Source: Thermoplasmata archaeon
GTDB lineage: Archaea > Thermoplasmatota > Thermoplasmata > Thermoplasmatales > Thermoplasmataceae
Assembly (NCBI GenBank): GCA_021819225.1
Contig: JAKARU010000072.1
Coordinates: forward strand, 1-5,385
Length of the DNA stretch: 5,385 nt
Reading direction: 5' to 3'
The notes below the pieces were generated by a model. The model did no database searches, was not told the DNA's origin, and saw nothing but the letters and a program-made list of their open reading frames with translations. A program made the position numbers and the translations under genes. This document shows positions 1-4,748 of this stretch, piece after piece. Every line of letters begins with the position of its first letter. The stretch's first letter is position 1.

Positions 1-579
1 CGATCTCCTTATGGAAGGCCTGCTCTTTGATGAATTCTTTCTTCCAGTCCTGAGACCCCTGCCCTTGTAACCTGCAGATGTAAGACCCCTGTATACCCTG
101 CCTTTATTCTGTGGCTCAGATATCCATGAGATTCTGGAATCACGGTAGATTTCCGGTTTGTCCTTGTCAACAAGAATCACCTCGTAATACTTGTAAAAAC
201 CATCCTCTCCAACGTAATATGAATTGAGGACCTCCATGTTTGGATATTTGTCAGCGACTCTTTCCTCGGCAATCCACTGGATACTCTTCTTTCTTGTCAG
301 CTTGCTGTAGGCCATTCTCCTCGGTCTTCTTCCTCCCATTATTTTTGGCCTGTTTGAGCCACCTCTCCGTACCCTGGATCTGACTATTACATATCCATTC
401 TTGGCTTTGTATCCAAGTGATCTTGCCCTGTCAAGTCTGGTTGGGTGCTCGACTCTTTCGATAGCACCTCCTCTTCTCCAGTCTACCATCCTCTGCCTTT
501 GAAATATCATTATCTCAGATTTCTTAGGTGAATTCCAGCTTTCGGATATTTTTCCGTAAAGATTTGAATGATTTACCAT
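1..579 (-). CDS. rpl15e: 50S ribosomal protein L15e (3' end beyond the left edge)
   Basis: This is a structural protein of the archaeal large ribosomal subunit (eL15 family). Reading leftwards from ATG at 579-577 gives 193 codons with no stop, so only the last residues and the stop codon are missing. Family hallmarks are clear: the basic stretch [19 protein letters not shown] (about residues 45-63), [21 protein letters not shown] (about 69-89), the central [30 protein letters not shown], and the C-terminal signature [17 protein letters not shown] near residue 170. Archaeal L15e is usually a little over 190 residues, so the gene is essentially full length. No clear Shine-Dalgarno sequence precedes the start. 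In many archaea this gene clusters with RNase P protein genes, and here a Pop5 gene lies divergently 168 bp away. Identification is secure; only the exact end is unseen. Confidence 0.97.
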   Translation of the reverse strand, partial: MVNHSNLYGKISESWNSPKKSEIMIFQRQRMVDWRRGGAIERVEHPTRLDRARSLGYKAKNGYVIVRSRVRRGGSNRPKIMGGRRPRRMAYSKLTRKKSIQWIAEERVADKYPNMEVLNSYYVGEDGFYKYYEVILVDKDKPEIYRDSRISWISEPQNKGRVYRGLTSAGYKGRGLRTGRKNSSKSRPSIRRS

Positions 580-620
580 TTTGTTCTACCCTTAATCGAT
601 GTAAAAAGGAGATACAATGC

Positions 621-635
621 TATAATAAATAATTT
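621..635 (-). promoter_or_regulatory. Probable TATA box of rpl15e
   Basis: On the minus strand this AT-rich stretch reads TTATTTATTATA, close to the archaeal TATA consensus. Its centre is about 48 bp before the L15e ATG, which predicts a transcript with a leader of roughly 20 nt. A weaker T-rich element (CTTTTTAC, around 602-609) sits at the spacing expected for a leaderless transcript. The sequence alone does not decide between the two. Confidence 0.5.
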
Positions 636-713
636 TATGAATTCTTCAGAGGTATGATGAATTGCAGATTAGTGTTTTATCAAATCCGTTAATTTCATTT
701 GCAATTTGAACTC

Positions 714-725
714 AAATATTTTTAA
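714..725 (+). promoter_or_regulatory. Probable TATA box of rnp2
   Basis: The AT-rich element AAATATTTTTAA is centred about 29 bp before the ATG at 748. This spacing predicts transcription starting at or just before that ATG. The box lies inside the reading frame that would begin at TTG 706, which argues against TTG as the start. Confidence 0.55.
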
Positions 726-747
726 CAATGTTGCGATAGGATGTGGC

Positions 748-1011
748 ATGAAATCCTCCCCTTACCGAAAAAGATACATTCTCTTGGAGGGAGAAAGAAA
801 CCAGCTAGACAGAGCGGTTCGAGAAATATACAGGGAATTCAAGGCAAAGGAAAAATTCCGGAGTGAAAAATATTCAATAGTCCTTGGAGATCAATTTTCA
901 AAGGATTACATCACATCCTACGTCAGGAGAAAGCTTGAAAATATTTCCATAATTACTGTGAGCGGGACAATAAAGAAGTGCAAAAGCAGCATGAAGTATC
1001 AGGATAAATAG
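748..1011 (+). CDS. rnp2: RNase P protein component 2 (Pop5/Rnp2 family), short form
   Basis: This encodes a protein cofactor of archaeal RNase P, the ribonucleoprotein that removes the 5' leader of pre-tRNAs. In other archaea Pop5 pairs with Rpp30 (Rnp3) to support the catalytic RNA. The 87-residue product has the family's first strand (KRYILLEG, residues 8-15), a helix (about 18-36), a central SIVLGDQFSKDYI segment, a helix with RKLENISIIT, and the C-terminal hallmark VSGTIKKCK (71-79). I chose ATG 748 over the in-frame TTG at 706 because a TATA-like box is about 29 bp upstream. A possible Shine-Dalgarno sequence (GGATGTG, 739-745) also lies just before it, and the homologous region begins right after it. 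Pop5 proteins are more often around 110-120 residues, so this one lacks most N- and C-terminal extensions. Its stop overlaps the end of rfcL by 13 nt. Confidence 0.82.
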   Translation: MKSSPYRKRYILLEGERNQLDRAVREIYREFKAKEKFRSEKYSIVLGDQFSKDYITSYVRRKLENISIITVSGTIKKCKSSMKYQDK

Positions 1012-2357
1012 ATCTTCAGGTCTTCCGGGGTGACGGGATCATATTTCTTTCTCTTCTCTGACATCATTGATTCTTTTAGGCAGTTTTCAGACATTTCGTT
1101 CAGGTAAGGCGGAATCTCTGTAACCGGGTTTTTCAATCCCTTAGAGATCTGAATGAAGTATGGCCTCATATTTATGGCATCCATGTATGATATATGAAAC
1201 GCAATCTCCATGGATCTGCAGACCCTGTCAATCGCATTTCTCGTCTTTCTCGATCTGCTCATTGCCATTATATAGCTGGGGAATTCATATTTGGTGTAAC
1301 CTCCTTTCTTGTCCACTACCGTGAACGCAGAAGCAATAAGGTCATCCACATATATCCAGAGCCTGAAATATCTGGATCTTGATGCCATTCTTGAAAGCAG
1401 ATCTGCCATGGAGACAAGTTCCTCCATATTCACAAGAGATTCCATAGTGCCGCATTCCTTTATTCCATTCGTGCTGATCCACTGGATGAGTGTGTCCTTG
1501 TCAATGTCTGCATCCCTTAACAACCTCAGATTTCCTGCTATGTCATTCCCCTTGAACATTGACCTTATCGTATCAAATATCTGGCTATGTGAATCCCTGA
1601 TGCTTCCTCTTCCATAATTTCCTCCACCGGAAAGGGCGTAACTCTCAACATCGTTTATTGCACTTCTCATGTCTGGCAGATCTTCTTTCACGATCTCCTC
1701 GATAACAGACCTCTCAACTGCCAGATCATTAATCCTGCAAAGGTTCAGAAGCCTTTCTGTCATCTTTGTAACCGTGTTCTTATAATCAAGATCATTTCGT
1801 CTCCTGTACAGAACGACCTGAACAACTTCGCATCTAGATATTATTTCCTTCGCGGTTGCTCTTCTCTGAAATTCCCAGTAATCATTCATTGTGATAACAA
1901 TGGGAGATTTTGTGGACTTAAGTATGTCTATTATGGCCCTGTACCCACCAATCTCATTTCCCGGGTTATTCCGATCACCTCCTGACGAAACTCGTTCGAA
2001 TATGTTGTCTGCCTCATCAATCAGAATCATTTTCAGGGCGTTCCTGCTTGATTCAGGTTCCGAAAAGGATGTAAGATCTGAATAAAGTGAATACATTCCT
2101 GCCGTCTCTTTCAGGAATGATTCATTCCTGTAGTCAGAGGAATTGACCTCAAGCATTTTCCACTTTTTATCACCTGCGATCGCATAGGCAGCTGATGTTT
2201 TTCCGCTTCCTGGATCACCCCATAGCAGGAGGCCTTTCTTGGCAGGTTCCCCGGATTCCCAGGATTTTACCCAACTAACTATTTTTTCCCTAGATTCTCT
2301 GGATAGCAAAAGGTCTGAAAGGTTGCCCGGCCTCAATGTTTCAGTCCAGATTTCCAT
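999..2357 (-). CDS. rfcL: Replication factor C large subunit (clamp loader)
   Basis: RfcL is the single large subunit of the archaeal clamp loader, an AAA+ ATPase that with RfcS opens the PCNA ring and loads it on primer-template junctions. The 452-residue protein starts with EIWTETLRP, a version of the RFC EKYRP box. It then shows Walker A GDPGSGKT (47-54), Walker B ILIDEAD (111-117), a sensor 1 segment ITMND (155-159), SRC (174-176), and a sensor 2-like DLPDMRSAINDVE (about 227-239). The collar region contains RYFRLWIYVDDLIA and KYEFPSYIMAMSRSRKTRN, as in archaeal RfcL. Length is typical. The C terminus ends in PEDLKIYLS with no recognisable PCNA-interacting (PIP) box. I chose ATG 2357 over the adjacent TTG 2360 because a TATA box lies 26 bp before it; no Shine-Dalgarno is present, so it is probably leaderless. 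It converges on rnp2 and overlaps it by 13 nt. Confidence 0.93.
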   Translation of the reverse strand: MEIWTETLRPGNLSDLLLSRESREKIVSWVKSWESGEPAKKGLLLWGDPGSGKTSAAYAIAGDKKWKMLEVNSSDYRNESFLKETAGMYSLYSDLTSFSEPESSRNALKMILIDEADNIFERVSSGGDRNNPGNEIGGYRAIIDILKSTKSPIVITMNDYWEFQRRATAKEIISRCEVVQVVLYRRRNDLDYKNTVTKMTERLLNLCRINDLAVERSVIEEIVKEDLPDMRSAINDVESYALSGGGNYGRGSIRDSHSQIFDTIRSMFKGNDIAGNLRLLRDADIDKDTLIQWISTNGIKECGTMESLVNMEELVSMADLLSRMASRSRYFRLWIYVDDLIASAFTVVDKKGGYTKYEFPSYIMAMSRSRKTRNAIDRVCRSMEIAFHISYMDAINMRPYFIQISKGLKNPVTEIPPYLNEMSENCLKESMMSEKRKKYDPVTPEDLKIYLS

Positions 2358-2379
2358 CAATCAGGGAACGTTATTCCGA

Positions 2380-2386
2380 TTATAAG
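2380..2386 (-). promoter_or_regulatory. TATA box of rfcL
   Basis: The minus strand reads CTTATAA, centred 26 bp before ATG 2357. This spacing places the transcription start at the start codon. No Shine-Dalgarno sequence is present in the short gap. Confidence 0.6.
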
Positions 2387-2468
2387 CCTTCGCAGTTTTT
2401 ATTTTCATGTTCTATCAACTTACCCGGCTCGGGTTCATGCTGATCAAGATGATCTGGTGTTTTCAAAT

Positions 2469-2597
2469 ATGGACGATGGTAGAAGCAGTCATTTTAAACT
2501 TTGCTTTCGCTCAAGCTATACTCATGAAGAGGCAAAAATCATGAGAGAAACTGAATATCTATTGAAGTATCTCACAAGAATAACTGAATCAACTTGA
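2469..2597 (+). CDS. Doubtful 42-residue ORF, possibly a small protein or a gene remnant
   Basis: This frame runs from ATG 2469 to TGA 2595-2597 and encodes a hydrophilic peptide. It begins MDDGRSSHFKLCFRSSY and ends in a probable helix, AKIMRETEYLLKYLTRI. The frame stays open well upstream of the ATG into the rfcL promoter, with only a GTG (2457) as another start. The strand-then-helix pattern, with an MRET...LLKYL helix, faintly recalls the C-terminal half of Pcc1, the small KEOPS subunit that works in tRNA t6A synthesis. The match is too weak to name, and the N-terminal half of Pcc1 is not visible. There is no good TATA box or Shine-Dalgarno at the expected distance. It could be chance, a small protein, or the tail of a decayed gene. 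Confidence 0.2.
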   Translation: MDDGRSSHFKLCFRSSYTHEEAKIMRETEYLLKYLTRITEST

Positions 2598-2602
2598 AAA
2601 AC

Positions 2603-2644
2603 GTTCAGGAAAACCATATTAAAACAGTTCAGCATGCTGTTCAG
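2603..2644 (+). promoter_or_regulatory. Candidate operator: three GTTCAG repeats and a palindrome around the kinase TATA box
   Basis: GTTCAG occurs at 2603-2608, 2627-2632 and 2639-2644, at steps of 24 and 12 bp. The one missing 12-bp step (2615) is occupied by the TATA box. The last two copies overlap the perfect 10-bp palindrome CAGCATGCTG (2630-2639), which lies between TATA box and start codon. Bound protein there would be placed to block or recruit transcription factors. The arrangement is visible in the sequence; the regulatory role is inferred. Confidence 0.4.
2615..2624 (+). promoter_or_regulatory. TATA box of the GHMP kinase gene
   Basis: CATATTAAAA is centred about 28 bp before ATG 2647. 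This predicts a transcript that begins at or next to the start codon. No Shine-Dalgarno sequence precedes the ATG, which fits leaderless translation. Confidence 0.6.
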
Positions 2645-2646
2645 TC

Positions 2647-3636
2647 ATGAGAAGAATCAGTTCCTACAGCCCTCTGAGGGTCAGCTTTGCTGGAGGTGGT
2701 ACAGATATATCACCATTTCTGGAAATGTATGGTACGGACGTCGTCAATACTACTATAGATCGGGGAGTATATGTCAGTTATGTTGAGGATTCTTCACCCC
2801 TTGAAATTACATCCAGGGATTTTCTGAAAACCATCGTGTTTGGAGGGGATAATGGGGCTAATTTTCAGGAAAAGATCATGGATCTATTTATCAAATCAGG
2901 CATAGAAAAGGGAAGAATCTATATTAACGGGGAGGTTCCACCGGGATCAGGGCTCGGGTCATCAAGCGCCATGGTCAATTCTATAACCAGGATAATCCAG
3001 GAGCTGAATGGGGAGTACACCGGAAGCCTGGACCTGGCGAAGAAATCATATCAAACCGAAAGGGAACACTTCAACATCACACTTGGAATACAGGATCCAT
3101 TTGCAATAGCTGAAGGCGGATTCAAATACATGGAATCGGATGGAACCTCATTCGTTTTCAGGCATCTCGAGAAAAGTCACATAATGGAGAAGCTGGAGGA
3201 AGGGATGATAATCGCTTACACCGGAAGCACAAGAGAGAGTTCAGAGGTATTGAAGGATCAGGTCATTAAGTCAAGAAGGGGGGAGAAGGATGTTCTCGAA
3301 AATCTACGACACCTCAAGCAGATAGCAAGAGAAATAGTAACATCCACAGAAGAGTCTGACTGGGGTAGATTTTGTGAAAAAATCAATGAAGGCTGGAAAA
3401 TCAAAAAATCCCTCGGGAAGAACGTTTCCGGCGAAAAAGTTGATAATATAATAAAGATGGCACTGGAAAATGGCGCAAAAGCGGCAAGACTCCTTGGCGG
3501 GGGAATGCAGGGTTTTGTCCTGATTCTTGCCGAAAGGGAGGATATCTGGAAAATCCAGAACCAGATGAAGAAACTTTCAGGATTCGTGATGAGGGTTTCT
3601 CCATCCACTACCGGTACCCATCTTTTTTCATTCTAA
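2647..3636 (+). CDS. GHMP-superfamily sugar kinase, HddA-like (COG2605 type)
   Basis: This is a small-molecule kinase of the galactokinase/homoserine/mevalonate/phosphomevalonate kinase fold, 329 residues long. The three family motifs are present: N-terminal PLRVSFAGGGTD (9-20), which is the variant typical of D-glycero-D-manno-heptose 7-phosphate kinases; the phosphate-binding loop PPGSGLGSSSA (98-108); and the C-terminal glycine motif LLGGGMQGFVL (282-292). GIQDPFAIAEGGF (147-159) matches the GKQDQYA..GGF segment of HddA-type enzymes, with Asp150 as the probable catalytic base. HddA phosphorylates heptose 7-phosphate at C1 on the way to GDP-heptose for surface glycans. No heptose partner genes (isomerase, phosphatase, nucleotidyltransferase) lie beside it, so the substrate is uncertain and another sugar is possible. 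It has its own promoter, and its end overlaps the convergent Nudix gene by 9 nt. Fold assignment is firm; substrate is not. Confidence 0.85.
   Translation: MRRISSYSPLRVSFAGGGTDISPFLEMYGTDVVNTTIDRGVYVSYVEDSSPLEITSRDFLKTIVFGGDNGANFQEKIMDLFIKSGIEKGRIYINGEVPPGSGLGSSSAMVNSITRIIQELNGEYTGSLDLAKKSYQTEREHFNITLGIQDPFAIAEGGFKYMESDGTSFVFRHLEKSHIMEKLEEGMIIAYTGSTRESSEVLKDQVIKSRRGEKDVLENLRHLKQIAREIVTSTEESDWGRFCEKINEGWKIKKSLGKNVSGEKVDNIIKMALENGAKAARLLGGGMQGFVLILAEREDIWKIQNQMKKLSGFVMRVSPSTTGTHLFSF
3621..3634 (+). terminator. Weak T-run terminator candidate at the end of the kinase gene
   Basis: TCTTTTTTCATTCT contains a run of six T, which in archaea can be enough to end transcription. It sits just inside the end of the kinase gene and the last codons of the convergent Nudix gene, with no separate intergenic space. 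No hairpin is evident. Confidence 0.3.
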
Positions 3637-4089
3637 AATCTCAGGTCTTTCCTGAATCAAGCTGTTGAGGATCCTGTACGTCAATCCCCATACAATGTCC
3701 CCATCGAACACATAGAAGTTTCCCTTTATATCATCGTACCTGCTAGATCCATTTTTCAATTCATACCATTTCCCATAATTCATCTCATCGTTAGGCCTTA
3801 TGGGAAACATTTCATTCAGCTTAAATACAAACGGTTTTACATTAACTTCAGGGAATCTGACAGGATGGAATATCTGCATCTCAAGATAAGGCACGAGTTC
3901 ATTTCTATTTATCCCTGTTTCCTCCTCAAATTCACGCCTCGCAGCATCAATGAAGTCTTCACCACTCTTCAGGAACCCCCCCGGGAAACTCATGTCTCCT
4001 GACCAGGGATCATCCTCCCTGTTCCGCCGCCTCATGAGTATCACATTTCCGTGAAATAAGGGGACTGCCACCGATGCGTAATGCCTCAT
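3628..4089 (-). CDS. Nudix hydrolase, CoA pyrophosphatase-like
   Basis: Nudix enzymes cleave a nucleoside diphosphate linked to another group, using Mg2+ held by glutamates of the Nudix box. In this 153-residue protein the box is perfect: Gly38, five residues, Glu44, seven residues, then REFEEETGI (52-60). The preceding segment VILMRRRNREDDPWSGDMSFPGGF resembles the extra motif of CoA pyrophosphatases (LLTKRS...GEVSFPGG). The C-terminal DGDIVWGLTYRILNSL resembles their WG.T..IL segment, so a substrate such as CoA, oxidised CoA or acyl-CoA is plausible; other dinucleotides cannot be excluded. The ATG at 4089 overlaps the stop of the DUF1805 gene by four bases (ATGA), and no Shine-Dalgarno is seen. 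Translation is therefore probably coupled, and transcription comes from the promoter in front of the DUF1805 gene. It ends 9 nt inside the convergent kinase gene. Confidence 0.88.
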   Translation of the reverse strand: MRHYASVAVPLFHGNVILMRRRNREDDPWSGDMSFPGGFLKSGEDFIDAARREFEEETGINRNELVPYLEMQIFHPVRFPEVNVKPFVFKLNEMFPIRPNDEMNYGKWYELKNGSSRYDDIKGNFYVFDGDIVWGLTYRILNSLIQERPEILE

Positions 4090-4370
4090 AGGAGGTCAAT
4101 AATTTCTCTTACCTTCCTGCCTTTCTCAAGCCCGAGGCTTCTTCCCTTCGTCGTGTTTTCCTCGATAGTTGCATCCAGCATGGTTTCCAGGTCCTTGACT
4201 CCTCTTACCAGTCCTGCAGCATCTCCAAGCTTTTCGGCAGTCTGGGTATTGAGGTATCCGCACATCACATACCCCTTCCTTCCCTTGACTATGATTATGG
4301 GGGCAGTAAACATATCGATTTTGATAAAATGTACATCATTCTTTGAGTTAATTGTTTTTTCCTCAATCAT
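4086..4370 (-). CDS. DUF1805 family protein
   Basis: This 94-residue protein belongs to the DUF1805 (YunC-like) family of small conserved proteins without an established function. The hallmark is KGYVMCGYLNTQTAEKLGDAAGLVRGVKDLETML (about residues 32-65). It contains the conserved Cys37-Gly38-Tyr39 and the GDAAGLVRGVK segment. The N-terminal part (HFIKIDMFTAPIIIVKGRKG) reads as beta strands, and the C-terminal part (NTTKGRSLGLEKGRKVREIIDLL) as a basic helix. There is no signal peptide or membrane segment, so it is probably cytoplasmic. It is the first gene of a two-gene operon. Its TGA overlaps the ATG of the Nudix gene, so the two products are likely made together and may share a pathway. ATG 4370 is supported by a strong TATA box at the spacing of a leaderless transcript. 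The family call is firm; the role is unknown. Confidence 0.85.
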   Translation of the reverse strand: MIEEKTINSKNDVHFIKIDMFTAPIIIVKGRKGYVMCGYLNTQTAEKLGDAAGLVRGVKDLETMLDATIEENTTKGRSLGLEKGRKVREIIDLL

Positions 4371-4390
4371 ATGTGCAATATATACTGACG

Positions 4391-4399
4391 ATATATAAA
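4391..4399 (-). promoter_or_regulatory. Strong TATA box of the DUF1805-Nudix operon
   Basis: The minus strand reads TTTATATAT, a near-perfect archaeal TATA box. It is centred 25 bp before ATG 4370. The transcript is predicted to start at the ATG, and no Shine-Dalgarno sequence is present. Confidence 0.72.
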
Positions 4400-4714
4400 T
4401 TAAGCCAACAGGTTCTGCATTTTAAATAAAACCAGGGCAAGCTCAGGAGGGAATAAACCGGACCCGGTGATTCTTTTCACTATCCTGATATGTGAGATAA
4501 TCTATGGGTTGTTTGTACTTTCATATTCTACACAATTTCACTTAAGAAAGATCCTGATATATTATTGAATCTCCTGCATTTTCTAATCGAAATCCCACTG
4601 TATCCTTCGAAGATTATATTCCATGTGATTCCACAGCCCCTTTGATTTAAATCTGCAAGTCACATTTTACTTACATCCCGACATTCCTGACTCCCCGGTG
4701 CTCAGCATTGTAAA
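4400..4714. other. Intergenic stretch without a convincing gene
   Basis: Every ORF I followed in this stretch is shorter than about 15 codons. No tRNA fold and no C/D-box RNA with correctly spaced boxes is visible. It holds short elements only: ACCGGACCCGGT (4457-4468, 5-bp arms), ATCCTGATAT twice (4482-4491 and 4551-4560), the palindrome GATTTAAATC (4644-4653), and a TATA-like TTTTAAATAAA (about 4422-4432). It separates two divergent promoters. Confidence 0.6.
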
Positions 4715-4724
4715 GTTTTTTAAG
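4715..4724 (+). promoter_or_regulatory. Probable TATA box of the reductase-family gene
   Basis: GTTTTTTAAG is centred about 29 bp before the TTG at 4749, the same spacing as for the other genes here. A second weak candidate, CATATT at 4726-4731, is too close to TTG 4749 to fit. Confidence 0.45.
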
Positions 4725-4748
4725 CCATATTGATTAGGGGTGAACATA

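Noticed and set aside
654..660. Perfect C-box string ATGATGA in the rpl15e-rnp2 gap
   Set aside because: No D box (CTGA) follows within a plausible distance on the same strand.
706..747. TTG 706 as the start of rnp2
   Set aside because: The added 14 residues cover the TATA box and have no counterpart in the family; ATG 748 fits promoter spacing and homology better.
1194..1382. Plus-strand ORF of 62 residues
   Set aside because: It lies wholly inside rfcL on the opposite strand and shows no recognisable motif.
1309..1617. Plus-strand ORF of 102 residues
   Set aside because: It is a shadow of rfcL; the product is Ser-rich low-information sequence, typical of antisense frames.
1891..2085. Plus-strand ORF of 64 residues
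   Set aside because: It is antisense to the conserved Walker B region of rfcL and has no start signal.
3258..3608. Minus-strand ORFs of 116 and 67 residues
   Set aside because: Both are antisense to the C-terminal half of the GHMP kinase, whose motifs are intact; neither has a promoter or a family motif.
4090..4096. AGGAGGT on the plus strand, a perfect Shine-Dalgarno-like string
   Set aside because: No start codon follows at a suitable distance; it is the antisense of DUF1805 codons.
4081..4398. Plus-strand ORF of 105 residues opposite the DUF1805 gene
   Set aside because: The DUF1805 frame has clear family motifs and a strong promoter; the opposite frame is Ser/Pro-rich and featureless.
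4466..4560. Possible C/D-box RNA (GTGATTC, CTGA, GTGAGAT, CTGA)
   Set aside because: The C boxes are imperfect, and the distance between C' and the last CTGA is about 60 nt, far more than in archaeal C/D RNAs.
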